In this document: one piece after another, positions 18,195 to 27,684 of the stretch
Layout of the letters: each line of letters opens with the position of its first letter
How positions within the stretch are numbered: position 1 is the first letter of the stretch
Assembly (NCBI RefSeq): GCF_000591415.1
Contig: NZ_JEMF01000054.1
Coordinates: 1 to 41,060, forward strand
Direction: 5' to 3'
Source of the DNA: Cobetia crustatorum
GTDB taxonomy: Bacteria; Pseudomonadota; Gammaproteobacteria; Pseudomonadales; Halomonadaceae
Length of the DNA: 41,060 nucleotides
Notes under the pieces: generated by a model
What the model was told of the DNA's origin: nothing
Database searches by the model: none
What the model saw: the letters and a program-made list of their open reading frames with translations, nothing else
Position numbers and translations under genes: made by a program

Positions 18195-19021
18195 TATTGA
18201 GTATTGCTGGTATATCTCTCACCGGGCTTCAGCAATGTCGATGGAAACGACGGATGATGAGGTGAGTCCGGAAAGTGCTGTGTTTCCAACGCCACACCAG
18301 CATATCTTGAGTAGGCGTTGCCTGATTTTCCAATCAAACTGCCATCCAGAGAGTTCCCGGAATACAGCTGAATTCCGGGCTCCGTCGTATAGACCTTCAT
18401 GACTCGTCCACACCGTGGTGCCTCAAGCACCGCAGCCAGTGTCAGAGTCTCGCTATCCTCATTCCCCTGTGTCACCACGAAATTGTGGTCATAGCCATTG
18501 GCCTGCACAAGCTGCCTATCGTCTGTCTCGATGCGGGCGCCAATAGAGATCGGTTGCCGGAAGTCAAAAGGCGTATCCGTGACAGAGCGAAGATCACCGA
18601 CAGGAAGCAGAGCGTCGTCTATCGGTAGGAAGGCGTCGGCATTGATCATCAGAAGATGATCGAGAACATTGCCCTCACCCTCTCCCTCAAGATTGAAATA
18701 ACCATGATGCGTCAGGTTCACATGAGTGGCTTTCGTCGTCACTGCCTGATAGCGGATATCGAGAGTATTCTCCGCAAGCAGGGTATAGCGCACTTCAATG
18801 CTCAGCCTTCCAGGAAAACCTTGATCACCGTCAGCGCTTTCCAATATCAGCGAAAGACCAACGCCCGTCCCTTCCCTGAAAGGCCGGGCCTCCCATAAGC
18901 GACGCTCAAATCCATCTACCCCACCGTGAAGTGTATTGCCTCCTTCATTTGTTGCTAACGCAAAACGGGTACCATCAATTATGAAGCTGCCTCCCGCGAT
19001 TGCTCCTGAAAACCATGACTC
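18140..19021 (-). pseudogene. galM: Aldose 1-epimerase (mutarotase), 5'-truncated
   Basis: Mutarotases interconvert alpha and beta aldoses before the anomer-specific dehydrogenase. In frame from just after a stop at 19022-19024, the sequence gives IAGGSFIIDG, NTLHGGVDGFERRLWEA, DGDQGFPG, THHGYFNL, ANGYDHNF, YTTEPGIQLYSGN and ALETQHFPDSPHHP. These carry the counterparts of the family's His96, His170, Asp243 and Glu304 (L. lactis numbering). About 55 N-terminal residues are missing, including the GRYANRI block with the substrate-binding Arg71. There is no in-frame ATG upstream; the only start offered is a TTG at 18844, deep inside the fold. It follows xylD by 44 bases on the same strand. It is probably a decayed last gene of that operon. 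Confidence 0.8.
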
Positions 19022-19065
19022 TCAGGATGATCGCTAGCCGACGATCATGCCTGCGTGCGCGCCAA

Positions 19066-20868
19066 TCAGTGGTTGTCTCGTGGAGGGCTGACGCGGGCCA
19101 CATCGCGATACTCATCGGCGCCTCGTAGCGTCATCCCTCGATCTAGTGGTTCTATCAGTGTTCGCTGTATTTCCTGCCACGGAGTCTGATGAGCCGGATA
19201 AGGATATCCACCTATCGCATCAAGACGTTCTCGCCTCAGCTCCAGGGTGCTTTCATCCACCATCAAAACCACCCGCCCTCTGCCTAGATCGACACGCAAC
19301 CGATCCCCGGTTTCAAGCAATGCCAAGGGGCCGCCAGTGGCAGCTTCGGGTGATGCGTTAAGAATGGAAGGCGACCCGGATGTTCCTGACTGACGGCCAT
19401 CACCGAGACACGGCAGCGACTCGATACCCTGTCGAATCAAGGCTTCAGGAGGTTGCATGTTGACGACCTCAGCCCCACCCGGATGCCCTACTGGCCCCGC
19501 TCCGCGCATGACGAGAATGGTCGTCGCGTCGATATTCAAGCTTGGGTCATCGATGCGAGCGTGATAATCCTCGGAGCCGTCAAATACGACCACCCGGCCC
19601 TCGAAGGCCTCAATATCCTCTGGGTTATCCAGGAATCGGCGCCGAAAATCCGGCGAGATGACACTGGTTTTCATCAGTGCCGAGTCGAAAAGGTTGCCTT
19701 TGAGGTTCAAGAATCCTGCATGGGCAACCAGCGGATTATCAAAACGGCGAATGACGTCATCATCCAACGTATCGTTACCTTTTAGATTCTCAGCCATCGT
19801 ATGGCCATTGACGGTCATCACGTCACCATTCAGCAGCCCATGCTTTAGCAGCTCGAGCGCCACGGCAGGTACCCCACCAGCACGATGAAATTCTTCACCG
19901 AGGTAGGCTCCCGCCGGCATCACGTTAGCCAGCAGAGGCACGGGATGCCCAAGACGCTGCCAGTCGTCGTTATCGAGCTTTACACCGGCATGACGCGCGA
20001 TGGCATTGACATGAACCGGCGCATTGGAAGACCCCCCCAACGCGGAACACACCACCACCGCATTTTCGAAGGCCGCGCGCGTCAAAATATCGAGCGGCCT
20101 GATATCTTCCCAAACCATATTCACGATCCGATCGCCTGTTTGATAGGCAACCATCGAGCGTTCCTTGTAAGGCCCGGGAATCATCGCGGAGCCAGGCAAG
20201 CTCATCCCCAGGGCCTCGGCCATGGAGTTCATGGTTGAGGCAGTACCCATGGTATTGCAATGGCCAACCGACGGGGCGGAGTCAGTCGCTCTGGAGAGAA
20301 ATTCAGCATATTCAATGTCGCCGGTAGCCAAGCGCTTCCTCAGCTCCCAGATGACCGTACCTGACCCCACCCTCTCATTGCCACGCCAGCCGTTTAACAT
20401 CGGCCCACCTGATAACACGATAGCGGGAATGTTCACCGTAGCCGCCGCCATGAGGCAGGCTGGTGTGGTCTTGTCACAGCCAGTGGTCATTACCACACCA
20501 TCCAGTGGGTAACCATGCAGCACTTCAACTAGACCGAGATATGCCAGATTTCGATCGAGCGCAGCGGTTGGCCGCCGAACGTTTTCATGGATTGGATGCA
20601 TGGGAAACTCAAAGGGCACCCCACCAGCTGCGCGAATACCATCCTTCACACGTTTTACCAGCTCGAGATGATGACGATTACAGGGAGTCAGGTCGGAGCC
20701 GGATTGAGCAATACCGATAATTGGTCTCCCCGACGTCAACTCCTCCAGGGTCACGCCGTAATTCATGTAACGCTCGATACAAAGCGCAGTGGTACCCGGG
20801 TGTTCCGGGTTATCAAACCACCAGCGTGAGCGAAGCTGGTCGGAGGTGAGGCGGGGGCGATTCGTCAT
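19066..20868 (-). CDS. xylD: D-xylonate dehydratase (IlvD/Edd family)
   Basis: A 600-residue dehydratase converting D-xylonate to 2-keto-3-deoxy-D-xylonate. Iron-sulfur ligand cysteines are at residues 63 ([10 protein letters not shown]), 131 (TTGCDKTTP) and 204 ([12 protein letters not shown]). The active-site serine region is [20 protein letters not shown]. The opening RSRWWFDNP, the segment ERYMNYGVT and the C-terminal PRDNH tail match the Caulobacter XylD subgroup rather than dihydroxyacid dehydratase IlvD. The frame reaches 20880, but the ATG at 20868 has GGAG six bases upstream and fits XylD proteins. It lies 137 bases downstream of the arabinonate dehydratase on the same strand, followed by the epimerase remnant. 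Confidence 0.9.
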   Translation of the reverse strand: MTNRPRLTSDQLRSRWWFDNPEHPGTTALCIERYMNYGVTLEELTSGRPIIGIAQSGSDLTPCNRHHLELVKRVKDGIRAAGGVPFEFPMHPIHENVRRPTAALDRNLAYLGLVEVLHGYPLDGVVMTTGCDKTTPACLMAAATVNIPAIVLSGGPMLNGWRGNERVGSGTVIWELRKRLATGDIEYAEFLSRATDSAPSVGHCNTMGTASTMNSMAEALGMSLPGSAMIPGPYKERSMVAYQTGDRIVNMVWEDIRPLDILTRAAFENAVVVCSALGGSSNAPVHVNAIARHAGVKLDNDDWQRLGHPVPLLANVMPAGAYLGEEFHRAGGVPAVALELLKHGLLNGDVMTVNGHTMAENLKGNDTLDDDVIRRFDNPLVAHAGFLNLKGNLFDSALMKTSVISPDFRRRFLDNPEDIEAFEGRVVVFDGSEDYHARIDDPSLNIDATTILVMRGAGPVGHPGGAEVVNMQPPEALIRQGIESLPCLGDGRQSGTSGSPSILNASPEAATGGPLALLETGDRLRVDLGRGRVVLMVDESTLELRRERLDAIGGYPYPAHQTPWQEIQRTLIEPLDRGMTLRGADEYRDVARVSPPRDNH

Positions 20869-21005
20869 GCGAGACTCCATTCAAGGGTGACAAGCGCAAT
20901 AATCTGATTACTTAAGAAGGATGTTGTGCTCAAGCTCATTCTGGAGCTGAATGACTCGGGTGAGCCGCTGTCGGAAAGATCGGTATGAATATATCGCAAG
21001 GAATT

Positions 21006-22805
21006 CTAATGAGAGTGCCTCGGCACATCCGCGCCACGGCAGCCGACCAGAAAGTCGAAATCACAGCCTTCATCAGCTTGCAGCACATGCTCTATATATA
21101 ACTGGCGATAACCGCCCTGGCTGGCAATATGGTTGGAGGTTGCTCTCGGATCACCTTCTGCTAGCCGCTGGACCAACACCTCCTCCTCAACCTCAAGATT
21201 CAACTTTCCGGCATAAGCATCCAGTTCAATCCAGTCACCGTTTTGCACGACGGCCAAAGGTCCACCTGCCGCAGCCTCCGGCGCTACATGCAGCACCACG
21301 GTGCCGTAGGCCGTCCCGCTCATCCGGGCATCAGAAATGCGCACCATATCGGTCACGCCCTTCGCCAGCAGTTTCGAAGGCAGGCCCATGTTGCCGACCT
21401 CCGCCATACCGTGATATCCACGTGGGCCGCAGTGCTTCATCACCAGAACGCTGTGCTCGTCGACCTCGAGATCCGGATCATTGATACGCGCCTTATAGTC
21501 ATCGAAATTCTCGAATACCACTGCACGCCCACGATGGTGCATCAGCTCCGGAGTTGCCGCCGACGGCTTCAGCACAGCCCCCTTTGGCGCCAGATTGCCG
21601 CGTAGTACGCACATACCGCCGTCCTCCACCAGTGGATTGTCCAGCGAGCGGATTACCTGATCGTTGTACAGCGGCGCATCCCTGACGTTGTCCCATAAGG
21701 TCTTGCCATTGATAGTCAAAGCCTTCTTGTGGGGAAGTCGATCGGCCTCGCCGAGGCGCCTTAACACTGCAGGCAAGCCACCGGCGTAGTAGAACTCTTC
21801 CATTAAAAAGCGCCCTGAAGGCTGCAGATCGACGATGGTCGGCGTGCCACGGCCGATGCGATTCCAGTCATCCAGCTCGAGCCCCACTCCCATGCGTCCA
21901 GCGATGGCCTTCAGGTGGATCACTGCATTGGTCGAGCCACCGATGGCTGCGTTGGTGCGAATAGCGTTCTCGAAAGCCTCCTTCGTCAATACCTTCGAGA
22001 GCTTCAGGTCCTCATGCACCATCTCGACGATACGATTCCCAGATAGGTGGGCAAGAACATAGCGACGCGAATCAACCGCGGGAATCGCCGCGTTATGGGG
22101 CAACGAGACTCCGAGAGACTCCGCCATGCAGGCCATGGTCGAGGCAGTGCCCATGGTGTTGCAGGTGCCCGCCGAGCGTGACATGCCCGCCTCGGCGGAC
22201 ATGAATTCATGCAGCGATATCTCGCCAGCCTTGACCTGTTCAGAGAGTTTCCAGACCACGGTGCCGGAGCCGATATCGCGTCCTTCGTGCTTGCCGTTGA
22301 GCATCGGACCGCCAGTGACCACCAGCGTCGGCAAGTCGCAACTGGCCGCCCCCATCAGCAGTGCAGGAGTGGTTTTGTCACAGCCAACCAGAAGCACCAC
22401 GCCGTCCATAGGGTTGCCGCGAATGGCCTCCTCGACGTCCATGCTGGCCAAGTTCCGCGTGAACATCGCCGTTGGTCGCAGATTCGATTCCCCATTGGAA
22501 AATACAGGGAACTCCACTGGGTAGCCGCCTGCCTCCAGAATCCCCTTCTTGACGTGTTCGGCGAGCTTGCGAAAGTGAGCGTTACAAGGGGTCAATTCAG
22601 AGAAGGTATTGCAAATACCAATGATCGGTTTTCCTTCAAATTCGTGATCAGGAATACCTTGATTCTTCATCCAGCTGCGATACATGAAGCCATTCTTGTC
22701 AGCAGTACCAAACCACTCAGCGCTACGTAGCCTTGGCGTACTAGCAGGAGTGTCACCGCTGGCAGGCACTTTGTATGAACTCACTGATGATGCGTCATGT
22801 GTCAT
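21006..22805 (-). CDS. L-arabinonate dehydratase (IlvD/Edd family)
   Basis: A 599-residue [2Fe-2S] dehydratase, a paralogue of the downstream xylD. Cluster cysteines are at about residues 74 (ELTPCNAH), 142 ([16 protein letters not shown]) and 215 ([10 protein letters not shown]). The catalytic serine motif is ISDARMSGTAYGTVVLH. The start LRSAEWFG, the phrase RSWMKNQG and the ending DFDFLVGCRGADVPRHSH resemble Rhizobium/Azospirillum L-arabinonate dehydratase. It converts L-arabinonate to 2-keto-3-deoxy-L-arabinonate; D-fuconate or other pentonates are also possible for this group. The ATG at 22805 has AGGA upstream. It heads a minus-strand unit with xylD and the epimerase remnant, and is divergent from the semialdehyde dehydrogenase. 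Confidence 0.9.
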   Translation of the reverse strand: MTHDASSVSSYKVPASGDTPASTPRLRSAEWFGTADKNGFMYRSWMKNQGIPDHEFEGKPIIGICNTFSELTPCNAHFRKLAEHVKKGILEAGGYPVEFPVFSNGESNLRPTAMFTRNLASMDVEEAIRGNPMDGVVLLVGCDKTTPALLMGAASCDLPTLVVTGGPMLNGKHEGRDIGSGTVVWKLSEQVKAGEISLHEFMSAEAGMSRSAGTCNTMGTASTMACMAESLGVSLPHNAAIPAVDSRRYVLAHLSGNRIVEMVHEDLKLSKVLTKEAFENAIRTNAAIGGSTNAVIHLKAIAGRMGVGLELDDWNRIGRGTPTIVDLQPSGRFLMEEFYYAGGLPAVLRRLGEADRLPHKKALTINGKTLWDNVRDAPLYNDQVIRSLDNPLVEDGGMCVLRGNLAPKGAVLKPSAATPELMHHRGRAVVFENFDDYKARINDPDLEVDEHSVLVMKHCGPRGYHGMAEVGNMGLPSKLLAKGVTDMVRISDARMSGTAYGTVVLHVAPEAAAGGPLAVVQNGDWIELDAYAGKLNLEVEEEVLVQRLAEGDPRATSNHIASQGGYRQLYIEHVLQADEGCDFDFLVGCRGADVPRHSH

Positions 22806-22884
22806 TGCCAGAATCCTGAGCGATCAGATGTGGTAGTGGCAACACTACGAGAGAGACGGCAATAAAAAAACCATACAAAGGTAT

Positions 22885-22895
22885 ATGTTGAACAT
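22885..22895. promoter_or_regulatory. Palindromic operator candidate ATGTTGAACAT
   Basis: A perfect 11-bp palindrome lies 80 bases before the arabinonate dehydratase start. It is identical, on the opposite strand, to the motif in front of the GntR/FCD gene at 13356-13366. It is the likely site for that regulator. Confidence 0.6.
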
Positions 22896-22981
22896 ACTAT
22901 CAGTCGTTAGCTAGCAGCTCGGATACCAGTAAGCAACTTGAGCAAGACGCGGGCACTCATATGACATACTTATACTTATGT

Positions 22982-22992
22982 ATGTTGTACAT
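22982..22992. promoter_or_regulatory. Second, imperfect operator candidate ATGTTGTACAT
   Basis: It differs from the 22885 palindrome by one base and sits in a longer symmetric context (GTATGTTGTACATAC). It lies about 200 bases before the semialdehyde dehydrogenase start. Confidence 0.5.
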
Positions 22993-23194
22993 ACCATTCA
23001 AATAGGCGCTAAAGTGAGATCAGAAAATACCCCGGCAGCGACTGTCATCAGGCACAGATAAGGAGCAGGAGTGACACCGAAAGCGTGATCTACGCTACAA
23101 GATGCGTTCCCACCTGTGCCGTTCTGCTTCCTGATGTGATCCAACTCAGCCTTGAGCATTAAGCGCTCTTTCATGCCCTAACCAAGGAATCATC

Positions 23195-24771
23195 ATGACC
23201 CTCGAAGGCAAGCAACTCATCGGTAGTCAAGCCATCTTGACCCAAGGCTCTGTCATCCAAGGAATCGATCCTTCCTCTGGCGAACGTCTGGAGCCAATCT
23301 ATTACGCAGGCAGCAAGGCGGAGGTCGAACGTGCATGCGAGCTCGCAGAAAAGGCTTCCAATCGCTATAGCGAAACCGATCTCGACACTCGAGCCACCTT
23401 TCTGGAAGCCATTGCAGAAAATATCGAATCCATCGGCGACAGCCTGATCGAGCGGGCCATGCGAGAATCTGGCCTGCCTCGCGCAAGGCTGGAGGGTGAG
23501 CGTGGGCGAACATGTAACCAACTGCGCCTATTTGCCAATATCGTGCGCGCCGGGGAGTGGCTCGATGTGCGCATCGATCCCGCACTACCGGAACGCCAGC
23601 CTGTGCCGCGCGTCGATTTGCGCCAACGGCATATTTCCCTCGGCCCGGTAGCCGTATTTGGTGCCAGCAACTTCCCGCTGGCCTTCTCGGTTGCCGGTGG
23701 TGATACAGCCTCGGCGCTCGCCGCAGGTTGCCCAGTCATAGTGAAGGCTCATTCCGCCCATCCTGGCACCTCTGAACTGATCGGCCGCGCCATACAAGCC
23801 TCGGTATCCGAGTGTGAACTCGACGAAGGAGTTTTCTCGCTGATCTATGACTCTGGCTTTGACGTTGGCCAAGCCCTCGTCAGTGATAAACGGATCAAAG
23901 CAGTAGGTTTCACAGGCTCCCGCTCTGGGGGCACTGCTCTGATGAGAATCGCGCAAGATCGCTCGGAACCTATCCCAGTCTATGCAGAGATGAGCTCTAT
24001 CAATCCGGTATTCCTGCTACCGGAAGCACTCAAGACTCGCGGTCCTGACCTAGGTAAAGCATTTGTAGGTTCACTCAACATGGGCGCCGGACAATTCTGT
24101 ACCAGCCGGGGATCGTGGTCGGCATCAAGAGCGCGGGCCTGGACGCATTCATTGATGCCGCCAGCACGGAGATCAAATCGAGTGGCGGTCAAACCATGCT
24201 GACACCAGGTATCTACGATGCTTACAGCAAGGGAGTGGAAAAGCTGGCCTCCAACAATCATGCTCGACACGTCGCATATGGCGAGGCTGGCGAAGGGCCC
24301 AACCAATGCCAGACTGGGCTCTTCATCGCCAATGCTGGCGATTTCTTGGCAGATAAGGCTCTGCAAGAGGAAATCTTCGGCTCTACTTCACTGATCGTAG
24401 AGTGCTCTGACCTCAGCGATCTTAAGCGCGTTGCCGAACACCTGGAAGGACAACTGACAGTAACTCTTCAGATGGATGATACAGATATCGATATCGCTCG
24501 CTCACTGCTTCCTACGCTGGAACGCCGAGCTGGACGTGTCATGGTCAATGGCTGGCCAACAGGTGTGGAAGTCTGTCACGCCATGGTTCATGGCGGCCCC
24601 TATCCAGCCACATCAGATTCACGTACCACTTCAGTAGGAAGTGCTGCGATACACCGCTTCTTACGCCCAGTGTGCTATCAGAACCTGCCCGAAGACCTGC
24701 TTCCCCAAGCACTTAAGGATAATAATCCATTGGGTGTCAGCCGACTGATGGACGGTAAACGCGAAATCTAA
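23195..24771 (+). pseudogene. Alpha-ketoglutarate semialdehyde dehydrogenase, frameshifted as read
   Basis: An aldehyde dehydrogenase, ~526 residues when joined, that would oxidise 2-oxoglutarate semialdehyde to 2-oxoglutarate, the last step of the Weimberg-type route. The first part (to 24202) has [20 protein letters not shown], the cofactor-site GFTGSRSGG, the general-base segment [12 protein letters not shown] and the nucleophile GAGQFCTS. The second part, in another frame (to 24771), has [34 protein letters not shown] and SVGSAAIHRFLRPVCYQN. One C or G appears missing at ~24106-24110: CCGGGGATC reads as R-G-S instead of P-G-I-V. Only one base separates it from an intact gene of family-typical length. 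The ATG at 23195 follows AAGGA. Confidence 0.85.
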
Positions 24772-24803
24772 CAGGGCCTGGCTGGCAAGAGATATCTCAT
24801 AAG

Positions 24804-24837
24804 AGGGAGAGCACTCCATCAATAAAGTGCTCTCCCT
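24804..24837. terminator. Terminator hairpin between convergent genes
   Basis: AGGGAGAGCACT (24804-24815) pairs perfectly with AGTGCTCTCCCT (24826-24837) around a 10-base loop. It is followed by a short TTAA rather than a long T run. It lies 33 bases after the semialdehyde dehydrogenase stop and before the convergent LysR gene. Confidence 0.75.
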
Positions 24838-24980
24838 TAATAGACTTGGTATTTCTCTACTGAAACCATAGCTGAAACAATGAATATCTCATCATAACTT
24901 ATCATCTCACTCCACATTAATGGCGTGTCAAAACAGTAGAAAGAAACATCAATGTAACGTATCAACCACACCCAACCTCC

Positions 24981-25907
24981 CTAATCCGATGATGAAACAA
25001 GCGCCGCTATAAAATCAGACATGATTTCAGTATGAGGCTCATCACGTCGAGTCATCACACCGTAGTATCCGAGTGGGTCACCGATAACTAGTGGCAATGT
25101 CGCAAATTTTCCTTCGACGAATAATGTCTTCAATACCGAGCTCGGTAATACGGACAGGGTATCCGAGGATGCTATCAGCTGAAGAGATGCCTGTGTCGAT
25201 GTCGTTTCAATGACATTTCGAGGCGAAGGCACACCTGCTTCAGCGAGGGCTGCCTCGAAAAGCCCGCGCATCGGACTGGTCATCGGGTGTAATACCCATG
25301 GCCATCTGACGACATCAGATAATGTTGGAACTTCCTGACATAGTGGATGGTCAGGTCTTACCACCACTGATACCGGCTCTTCTTTAAGACGATGAAAATC
25401 GAAAAGATGACGCTGGGAGTGTTCTGTATAGCGCCCTATCACGACATCTAGCAAGCCATACTCCAGATCAACAAGCAGTCGGTCACTGGAATTCTCGAGA
25501 AGACTGATTGCCAACTGTGGACGCGTCTCCTTCAGAATGGACATGGCATGCGGCAGCATGACAGGAGCGGCACCTGGTACAGACCCTACCATCAATTTCC
25601 CACATCCCCCTTCTCTCAGTGACACAAGATCATCCATCAATCGATTGGTATCATTGAGTACACGTCGAGCATACTGGAGCACTCGCCCTCCCGCCTGAGT
25701 AGTCTCTATTCTTCCAACATCTCTGACAAATAGCGCGGTCCCAAGAAACCCTTCTATATCTTTAAGCATTTTACTTACGGCAGGCTGACTGATATTCATC
25801 TGTCGCGCCGCAGCATGCATATTCCGACTTTCGTCCAAGGAAACTAGCGCCACCAAATGCTTCAATCTCAGCCAACTTCTCACGTGAGAACCACTGTCAT
25901 TAGACAT
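24981..25907 (-). CDS. LysR-family regulator, GbpR-like
   Basis: A 308-residue LysR regulator. The DNA-binding part is RLKHLVALVSLDESRNMHAA then MNISQPAVSKMLKDIEGFLG; the effector domain runs from about GKLMVGSVPGAAPVMLP to the end. The opening and the 'LENSSDRLLVDLEYGLLDVVIGR' type of phrase fit the subgroup around GbpR, which controls galactose/arabinose uptake genes in Agrobacterium and Azospirillum. The ATG at 25907 follows AAGGTG. It is divergent from the L-fuconate dehydratase gene 362 bases away, so that gene and the TRAP genes behind it are its likely targets. The inducer is unknown; fuconate or fucose is a guess from context. Confidence 0.88.
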   Translation of the reverse strand: MSNDSGSHVRSWLRLKHLVALVSLDESRNMHAAARQMNISQPAVSKMLKDIEGFLGTALFVRDVGRIETTQAGGRVLQYARRVLNDTNRLMDDLVSLREGGCGKLMVGSVPGAAPVMLPHAMSILKETRPQLAISLLENSSDRLLVDLEYGLLDVVIGRYTEHSQRHLFDFHRLKEEPVSVVVRPDHPLCQEVPTLSDVVRWPWVLHPMTSPMRGLFEAALAEAGVPSPRNVIETTSTQASLQLIASSDTLSVLPSSVLKTLFVEGKFATLPLVIGDPLGYYGVMTRRDEPHTEIMSDFIAALVSSSD

Positions 25908-26269
25908 GAAACACCTTATCTTCGAGGACTAAAACCTGATGATAACCTGACGTTATCGCCTAGGCAAAAAAAACCATTGGCGGAATCTTTTACTATTTAC
26001 ATACACTGACTTGTCAGTGAAAAACAAACTTGAAAAATCCATGAAAAATTCTCTGATAAAAATATTCAATAGAAAGAAAATGAGCAAAATACATTCTACG
26101 AAACTCATAGATTTCATCGGTGATATATCGTAAGAATAATTTATCACAATGGCACCAAAGTCTATCAGACGTAGAAATATATCATGCTCGAAAAAGCATG
26201 CTTTTGAGTTCGTAACTTATTCAAACAGCCAGAACATCAGGATCAAAAAACAATAGGACACTCACTAGA
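25908..26269. other. AT-rich divergent promoter region, LysR/fuconate dehydratase
   Basis: 362 bases, strikingly AT-rich compared with flanking genes. A 64-codon minus-strand frame (25953-26147) lacks family resemblance and is not called. A palindrome at 26192-26205 is listed separately. Confidence 0.5.
26192..26205. promoter_or_regulatory. 14-bp perfect palindrome before the fuconate dehydratase
   Basis: AAAAGCATGCTTTT is fully self-complementary. Its AGCATG also pairs with CATGCT at 26183-26188. It lies 65 bases before the fuconate dehydratase start and is an operator candidate for the divergent LysR regulator. Confidence 0.4.
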
Positions 26270-27568
26270 ATGACAATTATTACTCGCGTTGAAGCACTTG
26301 ATATTCGTTTCCCAACCTCTCGGGACCTTGACGGTTCTGATGCCATGAATGCAGCACCGGATTACTCCGCCACTTATGTGATTCTTCATACCGATCAGGG
26401 TGAGGATGTCACCGGACACGGCCTTACCTTCACTATCGGACGAGGCAACGAGATCTGCGTAGCAGCCGTGAACTCTCTAGCTTCACGCCTGACGGGGCAA
26501 CGACTCGAAGACATTACCCAGCGTATGGGGGAATTCTGGCGTGAACTCACGAGTGGTGATAGCCAGCTACGTTGGCTAGGTCCTGAGAAAGGTGTCATCC
26601 ACCTGGCATCCGCCGCCATGATCAATGCCATTTGGGATCTATGGGCCAAACGTGAAAGTAAACCTGTCTGGAAGCTTCTGGCCGACATGAGCCCTGAGCA
26701 GCTCGTCAACTGCCTGGACTTTCGGTTTGTCACCGATGCCCTGACACCTGAAGAAGCAATATCGATACTCAAGCGTCGTGAATCGGGTAAAGCCGAACGT
26801 GAGGCCGAGCTTCGGAAAAATGGCTATCCGGCCTATACCACTTCGGCTGGCTGGTTAGGTTATTCAGAAGACAAGATGCGACGGCTATGTCGTGAAGCCA
26901 TTGATGATGGTTGGCAACACTTCAAGCAGAAAGTGGGTGGAGACATTGAGGAAGACCGTCGCCGCGCTGCCATATTGCGCGAGGAAATCGGTGAAGAACG
27001 TACTCTGATGATGGATGCGAATCAGATGTGGGATGTCGATGAATCCATCGTCAACATGCGTCGATTGGCTGAGTACAATCCTCATTGGATCGAGGAGCCC
27101 ACAAGTCCTGACGATATACTTGGGCATGCTGAAATTCGCCGCCGCCTCGGAAATATCGGTGTTGCTACTGGTGAGCATTGCCATAATCGCGTGATGTTCA
27201 AACAGCTTATGCAGGCCGAGGCTATAGATTACTGTCAGCTTGATGCTGCTCGGATGGGTGGCCTAAACGAAGTCATCATTGTGTTGCTCCTGGCCGCAAA
27301 GTTCGATGTCCCAGTGTGTCCTCATGGTGGTGGCGTGGGCCTATGTGAATATACTCAACATATTTCAATGTTCGACTATATCGCCATATCTGGCTCACTC
27401 GATGGTCGTCTTCTCGAATATGTCGATCACCTTCATGATCATTTTGTAGATCCAGTACAAATTAGATCTGGTCACTATCTTGTCCCTGATTCACCAGGGT
27501 ACAGCATCACCATGAAGCCCGACTCTAGGATAAATTATACATTTCCTGATGGACAAGCGTGGCAATAA
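26270..27568 (+). CDS. fucD: L-fuconate dehydratase (enolase superfamily)
   Basis: A 432-residue enolase-superfamily enzyme dehydrating L-fuconate to 2-keto-3-deoxy-L-fuconate. The opening FPTSRDLDGSDAMNAAPDYS, the block LRWLGPEKGVIHL and the phrase YPAYTTSAGWLGYSEDK are hallmarks of Xanthomonas FucD-like proteins. Barrel catalytic elements are the Lys pair in HFKQKVGG, metal ligands in MMDANQMWD, WIEEPTSPDD and ATGEHCHNR, and the His in CPHGGGVGLCEY. The length matches the family (about 430-440). The ATG at 26270 has AGGACA upstream. The following gene, the TRAP binding protein, starts ~117 bases later on the same strand, suggesting an operon for a sugar acid taken up by TRAP. D-arabinonate is a known secondary substrate type for FucD enzymes. 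Confidence 0.92.
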   Translation: MTIITRVEALDIRFPTSRDLDGSDAMNAAPDYSATYVILHTDQGEDVTGHGLTFTIGRGNEICVAAVNSLASRLTGQRLEDITQRMGEFWRELTSGDSQLRWLGPEKGVIHLASAAMINAIWDLWAKRESKPVWKLLADMSPEQLVNCLDFRFVTDALTPEEAISILKRRESGKAEREAELRKNGYPAYTTSAGWLGYSEDKMRRLCREAIDDGWQHFKQKVGGDIEEDRRRAAILREEIGEERTLMMDANQMWDVDESIVNMRRLAEYNPHWIEEPTSPDDILGHAEIRRRLGNIGVATGEHCHNRVMFKQLMQAEAIDYCQLDAARMGGLNEVIIVLLLAAKFDVPVCPHGGGVGLCEYTQHISMFDYIAISGSLDGRLLEYVDHLHDHFVDPVQIRSGHYLVPDSPGYSITMKPDSRINYTFPDGQAWQ

Positions 27569-27684
27569 ACCCAATCATATCTGCCATAAATACCTATCCA
27601 TTAAACATCGTAAAAAAGAATGTTAAAACTATGATATTCCACGATAGTCCAATCCCATTAGGCCTATCATTATGGAGAAAATGC

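Larger units (their letters stand above)
22806..23194. other. Divergent promoter region with repeated palindromes
   Basis: 389 bases without a gene, between the arabinonate dehydratase (-) and the semialdehyde dehydrogenase (+). It holds two copies of the palindrome described separately, at 22885 and 22982, about 97 bases apart. The spacing suits a regulator controlling both directions. Confidence 0.6.

Noticed and set aside
18140-18844. Complete 234-residue mutarotase starting at a TTG
   Set aside because: Conserved mutarotase sequence continues upstream in frame to 19021, so the TTG is not a natural start and the gene is truncated.
25953-26147. 64-codon AT-rich membrane-like frame before fucD
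   Set aside because: No ribosome-binding site or family resemblance; hydrophobicity is expected from AT-rich non-coding DNA. It occupies the divergent promoter region.
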